Part shown: positions 19,370 through 27,573 of the stretch, piece by piece
How the letters are laid out: each line of letters starts with the position of its first letter
Position numbering within the stretch: position 1 is the first letter of the stretch
Assembly (NCBI GenBank): GCA_026706025.1
Contig: JAPOZO010000059.1
Span: 62,001-126,000, forward strand
Length of the DNA stretch: 64,000 bases
Direction of reading: 5' to 3'
From: Candidatus Poribacteria bacterium
Lineage (GTDB): Bacteria > Poribacteria > WGA-4E > WGA-3G
The notes under the pieces: model-generated
Database searches by the model: none
What the model saw: only the letters and a program-made list of their open reading frames with translations
Told to the model about the DNA's origin: nothing
Made by a program: the position numbers and the translations under genes

Positions 19370-19867
19370 ATGAACGATAGCGTTGCCCCATTTGAAATGC
19401 CTATCTGGGATCCGTGTCCATTTTGCGAGTTGGCTGCTGGACGGATTGAAAACAGACATATCATCAATGCAACTGAAAAGACGCTTACGATTGTCAACCC
19501 TCGGCAATTTGAAATCGGGCAATTGCTTATTATTCCGCGCCGACACGCGCCAACGATATTGGACCTGACGGATGATGAGGCAGCTGAAATTATGGACAAA
19601 CTCCGAACTGCTGCCGAGGCTTTAACAGAAACATTCAATCCAGATGGTCTTACTGTCTATCAGAATAACGGTGTAACAAGTTTGCAAGAAGTGCCACACT
19701 TTCATATTCACGTTGTGCCGCGCCGGCAATCCAGTAATTGGGGAACGGGACCGCCACACATTGAGGCACTTCAACCCAAATACCCAGAGATGAAGCAGCA
19801 GGTAACCGTTTCTTGGGAGCGGGCGATAGAAATCGCGGAGATTGTGAAGCCGAACTTTAAAGGGTAG
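19370..19867 (+). CDS. HIT-family nucleotide hydrolase/transferase
   Basis: Carries the histidine triad HFHIHVVPR and an N-terminal CPFC pair typical of zinc-containing bacterial HIT proteins. The ATG at 19370 is preferred to that at 19364 because CGGGAGA ends seven bases before it; the product has 165 residues. HIT proteins hydrolyse or transfer nucleoside monophosphates from substrates such as AMP-lysine, AMP-NH2 or dinucleoside polyphosphates through a covalent nucleotidyl-histidine. Cytoplasmic. Positioned directly behind the unknown gene at 18538. Confidence 0.92.
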   Translation: MNDSVAPFEMPIWDPCPFCELAAGRIENRHIINATEKTLTIVNPRQFEIGQLLIIPRRHAPTILDLTDDEAAEIMDKLRTAAEALTETFNPDGLTVYQNNGVTSLQEVPHFHIHVVPRRQSSNWGTGPPHIEALQPKYPEMKQQVTVSWERAIEIAEIVKPNFKG

Positions 19868-19895
19868 TATTTTGTCGCGTCAAGATTGAAGGGAA

Positions 19896-19926
19896 TAAAG
19901 GTCGCGAGCACAGCTCGCTCCTACAA
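19896..19926. repeat. REP-like GCGAGCACAGCTCGC palindrome
   Basis: GTCGCGAGCACAGCTCGCTCC contains the inverted pair GCGAGC/GCTCGC and is followed by TACAAG. A variant, GATCGCGAGCACAGCTTGCTCC, lies inside the element at 36223-36341. Confidence 0.45.
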
Positions 19927-19979
19927 GATGATAAACGAACCACACGGAAGCCTGTTCCTGTGGATAAAACACTGAGTTG

Positions 19980-21182
19980 TTATAACCGATCCACTGTGTA
20001 TGCCTCTAACAACGCTTCGTCCACATCTACGCCAAAACCCGGGGCATCGTTGAAAGTGAAAAACCCATCGCGAGGTTCAGGTCGTAAACGGCGATAGAGT
20101 TCGTTTTCAATGCCGTCGCGGGAGGGACCAAAGGTCTCTGCCATACATGGCATCGGCAGACACGCTGTGAGATGTAAACCCCACGGCGTGCCAGCCTGAT
20201 GGAGCCATGTTGGGATATTGAGTTCAGCGGCTTCACGTGCAATTCGTAGGCATTCTGTAAAACCGCCCGCCCAACTAATGTCGGGTTGGATCATATCTGC
20301 CGCCTTCCAACGTAACAATTCACGAAATCCGTACCGCGTGAATTCATGTTCACCGGAGACAATCCATGTCGGTTGGACATCTCGGACGAGTTGTGCCATG
20401 CCTGCATAATCGTCAAGCGGGATAGGTTCCTCAATCCATTTGAGATTCACATCAGCAGCTGCCTCGGCGAAACGGCGTGTGTAGTCCACATCCCAACGGA
20501 GATAGATGTCTGCCATCAGTTCCACTTCTGGTCCGATGGCATCGCGTGCGGCGTGTATCATCTCAACGTTTTCTGCGAATCCATCTTCACCTTCGGCAAG
20601 GCCGTTACGGAGTGGTAGTTTGCAGGCGGCGAATCCGTTCTCTGCGTAATAACCGACATCAGCACCCGTGGCATAGGCAGGAATTTTAAGGCACGGTGTC
20701 TCTGTAATGAGGCTATAGACAGGCGCGTCTACAATCTTCCCACACAGGTCAACGAGTGCGAGTTCTACGCCGCTCAACGCATAAATGACCAAGCCGCGCC
20801 GCCCATAAATTGAGGTGATATGATACAGATGTTCCCATATCTCCTCAACATCAAGCGGATCGCGTCCGATGACGAAGTGCTGAAGGTGTTTTTCAATAAC
20901 CAGCGCACCAGCAAGCCCACCACCACCGAGCCCGTATCCTTTTAAGCCCTTATCAGTCGTTATTTCTACGATTAATGCGCCTGCTTGCGTTGCGAAGGGA
21001 CCGCGCCAGTCAACGTGCGCCGTCTGGGTAGCAGGTTTCTGCCACTGTCCTTTAGCGAACCCTAAACCGGGCATTGCGCGAGGGTTCAGATTGACGTGCC
21101 ACGTCCGAATTCCAGTAACAGTATGTTGGTTTTTTGCACGTTCTTTCCATGTAGTCGTGAGCTTGTTTTCATTGGTGTGCAT
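19980..21182 (-). CDS. Enolase-superfamily (mandelate racemase/rhamnonate dehydratase-like) enzyme
   Basis: 400 residues with the MR/MLE capping domain followed by a TIM barrel. Metal ligands are visible in order: Asp in ELMADIYLRWD, Glu in KWIEEPIPLDDYAGM, and Glu in VSGEHEFTRYGFRELL; a possible catalytic His is in WLHQAGTPWGLHL. The GEHE-TRYGF motif is most like the sugar-acid dehydratase (L-rhamnonate dehydratase) subgroup. Expected reaction: Mg-dependent beta-elimination of water from an aldonate. Genes for polysaccharide breakdown follow on the same strand, which fits a role in sugar-acid catabolism, but substrate specificity is unproven. Confidence 0.85.
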   Translation of the reverse strand: MHTNENKLTTTWKERAKNQHTVTGIRTWHVNLNPRAMPGLGFAKGQWQKPATQTAHVDWRGPFATQAGALIVEITTDKGLKGYGLGGGGLAGALVIEKHLQHFVIGRDPLDVEEIWEHLYHITSIYGRRGLVIYALSGVELALVDLCGKIVDAPVYSLITETPCLKIPAYATGADVGYYAENGFAACKLPLRNGLAEGEDGFAENVEMIHAARDAIGPEVELMADIYLRWDVDYTRRFAEAAADVNLKWIEEPIPLDDYAGMAQLVRDVQPTWIVSGEHEFTRYGFRELLRWKAADMIQPDISWAGGFTECLRIAREAAELNIPTWLHQAGTPWGLHLTACLPMPCMAETFGPSRDGIENELYRRLRPEPRDGFFTFNDAPGFGVDVDEALLEAYTVDRL

Positions 21183-21270
21183 AATATAACTCCTTCAAAT
21201 ATCCCATAGTTTAGGAATAGGAGATTGAAAAATCAGAGCCTTGATTATCATAGATAAGAATATCTCCTTT

Positions 21271-24200
21271 TCAAAATGCCTTTGCAACAATTACTAAATC
21301 TTGAATGTTAACAACACCATCACCATTCAGATCGGGTTGCGCTTTGCCAAACGCGTTTGCAACAATCACAAGGTCCTGAATATTGATAACACCATCGTCG
21401 TTCACGTCCACATCAGACCGGAAGTCCGTAAGATTCAAAGCAGACAGTGGACTGAAATCGGTTGCCAGATTGTTCTCAATCCACAACTCCGCCAAATTTG
21501 TAAGCCCCGCAATTGGACTCAAGTCTTTAATGCTGTTATCTGAAAGATTTAAATGTCGGAGTTTTTTCAGTCCTGCAAGAGGACTAATGTCGTCAATGGT
21601 GTTAACTGCAAGACCCAATCGTTGGAGTTCCTTCAATCCTGCTAACGGACTTATATCCGAAATACCGTTATTTTCAAGGGAGAGTCCCTCTAAGTTGATA
21701 AGCCCTGATAGTGGACTTATATCCAAATTTGTAACCGGGGACATTCCTGCTACTTCACGATGCGAGATATGTAATTGGGTGAGATGTGTTAAGTTCGCGA
21801 TCGGACGGAGGTCTGTGACACGATTTCTACCCCCAAGGTTTAGATCTTTTAGAGACAGCGCAAATTCCAACCCCGTTATATCAACAATGCCTCTGTGATT
21901 TGCTTTCAGAGAAGGCAGTTGTAGCATCTTCTCTTTCGTCAAGGGGGCTGATGCGGGTAGCCCGAGTGCCTCAAGTGTCTCCCGAACGACTGCCTGCAAC
22001 GCGGCATCCGGCATCCATTCTGATAAGTCCTCTACCGCAAGTTCTAACGCTAACACCTTGACGGTGCCATCGGTAATGGTGTCGGGTTCCTGTTTCAGAT
22101 ACATCTCGCCATCTAAATCGGGGACAATGTGTGTTGTGCTTGTGATACCACTTTCAACACCGGTGACTTGTCCGGGGAGTTGGATCTTTTGTGGCTGTCC
22201 ACTACGGTTATAGACCGCCCAACCGTTGGTGAACTCTCGGATAAAGAGTCCTTCACAGCCGTCACAGCGTTGTCCCTTCTCCCCAATAGGTTTGCCGAGA
22301 TCGGCATTCCAGAAATCATGCCAGATGTGTGTTCTGTTAAGATAGTCCCCCATTTTTTGTGGAACTCTAAATACACAATAACCATCAGAGTGTGTGAGAG
22401 ACATTGTTGTAAACATACGCATCCAACGTTTATTTTCGGTGCTATTGATAGGTTGGGCTACGCCATAAGGCATCAACACATTGATTCTCGGCTCACGTAA
22501 ATGTTTCTCGTGCCAAGACAGAGTATCTTCGATCTCAATGATACGCTCGTATGTGTAACCATCTGGAAGATCCTTTAACATTTCCATTAAACTGCCGTTA
22601 ACCAGCTCTGCAAATTGGGGGAATTCTCCTAAGTTCGCATTGACGAGTATAAGGAAGTCCTCACGGACGCGCTCCCGTATACCTTTTAAGATTGTTATAT
22701 ATGCTTCAACAACGACTTCACCGTCAATACCAAAGTATTTATCGTAGACACTCCGATGATAACGTATAAACGCATCGAAAAGGGCACCATTAAAAAGCCC
22801 ACACTCCGCAACACCGACAACACGTTCTATGACGAGTTGTTGAACTTCTGGATTTAGGATGTCAATCGTGTATTCCCCCCAAGGCGCACCTATATTTTTT
22901 ATCACTTGTCCATCTGCATCTCTCAGCCAAACATCTGAATCTGGTGGGAAATTATCCAAGTCCCCGTAAACAGTGATCTCTATTGTAGGGATGAATAGCA
23001 TATTCGGATTCCGATCGATGTATTTTTGGTATTCGTCCATTACGGACTCAGGCTGTCCAACAAGTCGTGTTGCTAAACCCTCGGTAGGTTCTGTCGGTGT
23101 CAACTGCCAACCCAAACCCAAAAGAAGTGCGTAAATATACGCATCGTGTTTCGTTGCGACATCATAGTAGACATCGGGATCGGCCCACCGAGTCAACCAT
23201 TTTGATGTATCTGTCTTGTGGACAAGACTCCATGCTGGTAATGCTATTGACGGGAAGGTTCTATTCTCAATGCGTTCCGCAACAAGGGGCGGAAGCGGGT
23301 CAATCTCGCAGATGCCACCGTTATCGAAGTCTGTAAGATTCTTTAGTCCTAAAAGCGGTGTGAAATCTCTCGTCGGGTTATGGAGCATCTTTAATACCCG
23401 AAGATTTACAAGTCCCGCAAGTGGAGACACATCTGAAACTTTACAATAAGCGATATCTAATACCTCTAAAGTCGTGAGATTGGAAAGGGGTCTTAAATCG
23501 CTGAGCGGATTATTTACCAAACTCAAATCTCTGAGGTTTATCAGCGTGGCTAATGGCGATAAATCTGAGATCTGGTTGTCACCTAAAGCCAGCTCTACAA
23601 GGTCTATTAGTTCGGAGAGTGGTGATAAATCTGAGATTTGGTTGCCACCTAAATCCAACCCGACAAGGTCTGTCAGTTCGGAGAGTGGCGATAAATCTGA
23701 GATTTGGTTGCTCCATAAAGTTAAATACCTAAGGCCTGTTAGTGTGGAGAGTAGGGGTAAATCTGAATCTGATATGTTGGTCGCACCTAACCCCAAGTGT
23801 GTCAGGTTCATTAGACTTTGAAGTGGACTGATGTCCTTTACTGGATTATCGCCTAACTCGAGCTCCGTCAGGTTTACCGCAAATTGTAACCCTTGGATAT
23901 TCACAATGCCTTTTTTCCACGCATCCAATCTTGTGAGTTGTTTAATATTATCTTTGGTCAAGGGCACTGTAATAGACAAGCCAAGTTCCGCTCGGACTAC
24001 GGCACGCAATGCGCTGTGCATTACTAATATCGGAAGTTTCTCAAGCCCCGCAAGCGGGGACACATCTGAAATTTTACCATAATAGATATCTAACACTTCT
24101 AAATTCGTGAGATTGGAAAGTGGACCTAAATCGCTGAGCGGGTTATTTATCAAGTTCATATCCCTCAGAGATATCAGACCGGCTAATGGTGATAAATCTG

Positions 24201-24699
24201 AGATTTGATTGTACTGTAAATCCACTTTTGTAAGGGATGTTAATTCAGAAAGTGGCGATAAATCTGAGATATGGTTGTCCCCTAAATCCAAGTCTATAAG
24301 GGCTGTCAGAGGTGCTAATGGCGATAAATCTGACAGATCAGTAGAACCCAGACCCAGGTACGTTAGGTTCATCAGACCCTGAAGTGGACTGATGTCCTTT
24401 ACGGAGTTACCGGCTAAATCGAGTGCCGTCAGGTTTACCGCAGACTCTAAGCCTTGGATATTTGTAATGCCTTTGTCTATTGCACGCAATCTCGTTAATT
24501 GTAGCATTTTTTCTTTTGTCAAAGGTTCGTCTGCGGGTAACTCTAAAGCTTTGCGGACGGCTTGCCGCAAATTCGGATCCGGCACCCATTCCTCGGCATC
24601 TTCTGCATAGACAGGAGTATTATAGACAAGCATGCCCATAGTAGATATGAAGAGCAGCTGAAACCATAACGATTTACGATGTATTTTTCTTATTGTCAT
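21271..24699 (-). CDS. Secreted LRR / putative glycoside hydrolase / LRR / dockerin-like protein
   Basis: 1142 residues. A signal peptide ends near residue 32 (VYNTPVYA). Two internalin-type leucine-rich blocks follow (about 65-225 and 235-480; units of the type NQISDLSPLSELTDLVGLDL), each headed by a cap such as VPDPNLRQAVRKALELPADE. Residues about 490-880 are unlike LRRs: VAECGLFNGALFDAFIRYH, FLILVNANLGEF, DTLSWHEKHLREPRINVLMP and HIWHDFWNADLGKPIGEKGQ resemble putative TIM-barrel glycoside hydrolases (GHL family). A third capped LRR block (890-1090) and two EF-hand-like dockerin repeats (DVNDDGVINIQDLVIVANAF, DLNGDGVVNIQDLVIVAKAF) end the protein. Extracellular polysaccharide or protein binding with possible hydrolytic activity. 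The catalytic residues are not assigned. Confidence 0.85.
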   Translation of the reverse strand: MTIRKIHRKSLWFQLLFISTMGMLVYNTPVYAEDAEEWVPDPNLRQAVRKALELPADEPLTKEKMLQLTRLRAIDKGITNIQGLESAVNLTALDLAGNSVKDISPLQGLMNLTYLGLGSTDLSDLSPLAPLTALIDLDLGDNHISDLSPLSELTSLTKVDLQYNQISDLSPLAGLISLRDMNLINNPLSDLGPLSNLTNLEVLDIYYGKISDVSPLAGLEKLPILVMHSALRAVVRAELGLSITVPLTKDNIKQLTRLDAWKKGIVNIQGLQFAVNLTELELGDNPVKDISPLQSLMNLTHLGLGATNISDSDLPLLSTLTGLRYLTLWSNQISDLSPLSELTDLVGLDLGGNQISDLSPLSELIDLVELALGDNQISDLSPLATLINLRDLSLVNNPLSDLRPLSNLTTLEVLDIAYCKVSDVSPLAGLVNLRVLKMLHNPTRDFTPLLGLKNLTDFDNGGICEIDPLPPLVAERIENRTFPSIALPAWSLVHKTDTSKWLTRWADPDVYYDVATKHDAYIYALLLGLGWQLTPTEPTEGLATRLVGQPESVMDEYQKYIDRNPNMLFIPTIEITVYGDLDNFPPDSDVWLRDADGQVIKNIGAPWGEYTIDILNPEVQQLVIERVVGVAECGLFNGALFDAFIRYHRSVYDKYFGIDGEVVVEAYITILKGIRERVREDFLILVNANLGEFPQFAELVNGSLMEMLKDLPDGYTYERIIEIEDTLSWHEKHLREPRINVLMPYGVAQPINSTENKRWMRMFTTMSLTHSDGYCVFRVPQKMGDYLNRTHIWHDFWNADLGKPIGEKGQRCDGCEGLFIREFTNGWAVYNRSGQPQKIQLPGQVTGVESGITSTTHIVPDLDGEMYLKQEPDTITDGTVKVLALELAVEDLSEWMPDAALQAVVRETLEALGLPASAPLTKEKMLQLPSLKANHRGIVDITGLEFALSLKDLNLGGRNRVTDLRPIANLTHLTQLHISHREVAGMSPVTNLDISPLSGLINLEGLSLENNGISDISPLAGLKELQRLGLAVNTIDDISPLAGLKKLRHLNLSDNSIKDLSPIAGLTNLAELWIENNLATDFSPLSALNLTDFRSDVDVNDDGVINIQDLVIVANAFGKAQPDLNGDGVVNIQDLVIVAKAF

Positions 24700-24711
24700 A
24701 GACTAATCTCC

Positions 24712-24906
24712 TTACTCAAAAGCATTTGCAACGACGACCAAATCAAGGATATTGACGACACCATCGCCATTGAGATCGGGTGCCTCCTTCCCCAACGCAT
24801 TGGCGACAAGCACTAAGTCGAGGATATTTAGATTGTGTCCTATAGCCCGTAAACTCTTACTGTGAGGTAAGTTTGCGGTATAAACATGCTGTGAATAGTA
24901 AACCAT
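24712..24906 (-). pseudogene. Dockerin-like C-terminal remnant
   Basis: A 64-residue frame whose last 40 residues are NLNILDLVLVANALGKEAP plus DLNGDGVVNILDLVVVANAF, a paired dockerin-like end as in the neighbouring gene. The first calcium loop (DxNxDG) is missing and the preceding 25 residues look like random translation of repeat-derived DNA, so this is the tail of a destroyed secreted protein gene. It stops 12 bases before the LRR protein start. Paired hairpin repeats lie directly upstream (24980-25055) and may mark the break. Confidence 0.65.
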
Positions 24907-25417
24907 GCGTTATTACCACTCTTAATTGAAGATGGTTCATAAATCACTGCATTTACAATGGTCCCAATCAATGCCTCAGATAAACATACCGCCCTTACAG
25001 GGCTGAAGATTACGAGGACACGCGTTTCTATAAACATACCGTCCCTACGGGACTAAAGAGGATACATCATTGAATCGTTTTCTTTGCTTTGCACGTTCTG
25101 TTAGATTGCGTTGACGGTTCTAACAAGCCAACAGTTTACGACACGAAAACCTCGCGAATAATGAACCACCCTCTCTTAATTAACATGGGTTCGATAGGCG
25201 ATTAAATTTAGACTATCGTCTCACAATTTATTAAAGACACAATTTGAAAGTAGAAAACGTGCATAATGTCAAAAAAAAAATGAAAAATATGAGTTTTAAC
25301 GTGAAGGAATGAGTAGAATCCGGTTCGGTTAGGAAACCGAACCTACCGGACCTGGGGATCAATGCTATTATTTTTTTTAAATTGACACCTATGGTGCAGT
25401 TTGAGGCTATCCATGTT
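24907..25417. repeat. Gene-free spacer with paired hairpins and REP-like palindromes
   Basis: Holds the ATAAACATACC hairpin pair (24980 and 25030) and a GGTTCGGTTAGGAAACCGAACC palindrome with CTACCGGACCTGGGG (25318-25356), followed by a partial copy near 25390. No promoter or gene was recognised in the remainder. Confidence 0.6.
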
Positions 25418-27442
25418 TCACGATGGTAGTGCAAAATAACCGATGCCTGTAAACAGCCCGACGATCATCCATAGTGCTACCATCACATATTCACCGAAAA
25501 TCAAGCCGAAGGCGATCGGTCGAATCTTCCGATATGTCGATGCACCGCCAAATTTTAGTGCCATGTATTTAATGAACCACCCAATCAGAATAGACGACCA
25601 GAGGTGGAATGGCGGATACGTCGCACCGAGAAGATAACCGATCGGATGCAAGGACCACCAGACAAAGTTCTGTCGCATCCAGAGCATAAAGCCAGTAAAT
25701 CCGGCACCAGCGATCATACTGTAGACCTCGTCCCACTTCGTCTCAATAGGAAATTGGATGAGACTGTTCATCCGTTGAAAATAGTTACGTGGTGCGACGA
25801 CGAAGGACCAACTCTGTAAAAATAGCGCGCCCTTGCCGTAAATCAGCGTCAATGAGGCATAAACGGAAATAAGAATTGCGACAACAATTGCGATGCCCAA
25901 AATCGGTACAACGCGTCGGCGTGCGAGTTTCACCTCATCCGCTGCTTTGAAACTGTGCAGGAAGTTCGGCATCATAAACTCACCCCAATCGCGCAGGAAG
26001 GTGCGTTGGAAACTCAGGATTGCGAGGCTCTTATGCCCTAATGCGTTGGAACCCAAAGTAATATCAATATATTCTGAGGGGAAAAAAGGAGCCTGGACCA
26101 GTAACAACCCGCCGTTAACGACCATCCAAGAGAGGACAATAGAGGTGATAAAGATAGAGAGCAACGTCACGACCGCAACCCATGTCGTTATGCCCGCCAC
26201 AGCTAAAAATATCACTAAGGTGACGAACCCGAAAAGAAAGCCGAGCAGTGCGATACGATACGAAACAGGTTCGTTGGAGTCGTCTATCGGTTGCCGCGCC
26301 ACAGTAGCGGAGGTCGTCCTTGCATGCCCGAGACCGAAGGTTTTCCTAAAGATTGTTGCAATATGTTCACGCCCTATCCAGAAAACAGCGGGAACAAAGA
26401 CGAGATACCCACCCATCACTTGACGGCTACAGCTAATCCAGGGACCGATGTTCAGTCCCATCGCATTCATGATGATATATTGGAGTTTGAAAAAGAGGTA
26501 GAAGAACCAGAGACTGAATGAGACCTCAAGCGTCAGTAAAGAGGCGATCCCGATAACAGAAAAATAGATGACGAACCGCATCGCGGGCCACCATCCGAGT
26601 GTATGCCACGGTTTTTCGGTAAAGACGGTGTAGATATTATAAATCAGTGGAATTTCTGGCACCTTTGGGAAATGTGCGTGCAATCCGTTGATCAGGTGCA
26701 ACACCACAGGCAATGCCATCCCTGCCCAAAGGAGTCTGCTTTTGAAAAAGGTGTTGAGAAGCGTACCGCGTGCCGGTTCCGCAGCGAGTTGTATCGGAAT
26801 CTGAATTAGCGGAAACGAAAACCGTTCACGTTCTACCCACTGCTTTCGTAGGATTGCCGAGAGGCAGAGCGTTGTGAAATAGAAGACGAGGACGAAAAGC
26901 CCCCAGATGAGCAACGGCTTGAGCCAGATCATCCACGGGACACTTTCACCCGGAGAAATACCTTCATAAAAGTCCGTCACAGCCCGCGTATCCGTAACAA
27001 CAAGCCACTCAGGGATATGTGGGTGTAGCGTTTCCGACCAATCGTTTTCCGTCGTTGCGAAGTATCGCACTGCCACAAGGGACGGCAGCAGAAATTGCAG
27101 CAACCCCATTGACGGAATGCCTACTGCCACGATCAACATCATCCAAATAACAGTCAATTCCGGTGCGGAGAAGGCAAAACGCCCGCGCCGCATGAACTTT
27201 CGCAACGGCAGATTGACAAGAAACACCAGAATGAGAAGTCCGAAGATTGAACCGACTGGGAGATGATTGCCTGCAATTTTGGTGTTTTGTAGGAAATAGT
27301 TGTTGTAGGGTGTGATTGCACACAATGCACCTACTAAGAGTAACCCTACAAGAATAGCAGACAATCGAATTTTTAACGATTGGGTTTTCGCTCCGATTTT
27401 TCCGTTGTCAAAATCGGGTTTCTGAAGCGTATTTAGGGACAT
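25418..27442 (-). CDS. DUF6785-type polytopic membrane protein (copy 1)
   Basis: 674 residues with about 14 hydrophobic segments and conserved points shared with the gene at 44202: FATTENDWSETLHPHIPEW, ILRKQWVERERFSFPLIQIP, TYPPFHLWSSILIGWFIKYM. This is the DUF6785/DUF6784 type known from Poribacteria and planctomycetes, with an overall look of an oligopeptide-transporter-like carrier; a transport role is inferred. Residues 8-25 (KPDFDNGKIGAKTQSLK) are encoded by an interspersed hairpin repeat that is non-coding elsewhere, so the true start may be the TTG at 27364. No ribosome site is seen before the ATG at 27442. The sulfatase gene lies upstream on the same strand. Confidence 0.82.
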   Translation of the reverse strand: MSLNTLQKPDFDNGKIGAKTQSLKIRLSAILVGLLLVGALCAITPYNNYFLQNTKIAGNHLPVGSIFGLLILVFLVNLPLRKFMRRGRFAFSAPELTVIWMMLIVAVGIPSMGLLQFLLPSLVAVRYFATTENDWSETLHPHIPEWLVVTDTRAVTDFYEGISPGESVPWMIWLKPLLIWGLFVLVFYFTTLCLSAILRKQWVERERFSFPLIQIPIQLAAEPARGTLLNTFFKSRLLWAGMALPVVLHLINGLHAHFPKVPEIPLIYNIYTVFTEKPWHTLGWWPAMRFVIYFSVIGIASLLTLEVSFSLWFFYLFFKLQYIIMNAMGLNIGPWISCSRQVMGGYLVFVPAVFWIGREHIATIFRKTFGLGHARTTSATVARQPIDDSNEPVSYRIALLGFLFGFVTLVIFLAVAGITTWVAVVTLLSIFITSIVLSWMVVNGGLLLVQAPFFPSEYIDITLGSNALGHKSLAILSFQRTFLRDWGEFMMPNFLHSFKAADEVKLARRRVVPILGIAIVVAILISVYASLTLIYGKGALFLQSWSFVVAPRNYFQRMNSLIQFPIETKWDEVYSMIAGAGFTGFMLWMRQNFVWWSLHPIGYLLGATYPPFHLWSSILIGWFIKYMALKFGGASTYRKIRPIAFGLIFGEYVMVALWMIVGLFTGIGYFALPS
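27371..27420 (-). ncRNA. Conserved-loop hairpin element at the DUF6785 start
   Basis: In transcript sense the element reads AAACCCGATTTT, loop GACAACGGA, AAAATCGGAGC, then AAAACCCAATCGTTAAAA. Stem arms are at 27393-27400 and 27410-27417, loop 27401-27409. The same 8-bp/9-nt shape with an identical loop occurs before bioB and, with a different but still complementary stem, before the gene at 53909-54877. It overlaps the annotated N-terminus. Whether it acts as RNA or is a DNA repeat is not known. Confidence 0.5.
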
Positions 27443-27445
27443 TTT

Positions 27446-27535
27446 TATCAGTTATCAGTTTCAGTTGTCAGTTGTCGGTTAAGAGGAGTGTCGTTTAAGA
27501 AAACCCTCTTGTTACTGATAACTGAAAACTATCCT
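27446..27535. repeat. Heptad-repeat palindromic element
   Basis: ATCAGTTATCAGTTTCAGTT on the left, GGTTAAGAGG and CCCTCTTGTTAC in the middle, and ACTGATAACTGAAAACTA on the right form a large imperfect palindrome immediately upstream of the membrane protein gene. Confidence 0.65.
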
Positions 27536-27573
27536 GATGATTGTTAAGTCCAAATCTCGTTCTTAAAGCGCTA

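Noticed and set aside
24980-25055. Paired hairpins as a CRISPR remnant
   Set aside because: Two units only, with a fixed 50-base period that recurs at unrelated loci; stems differ between units, unlike CRISPR repeats.
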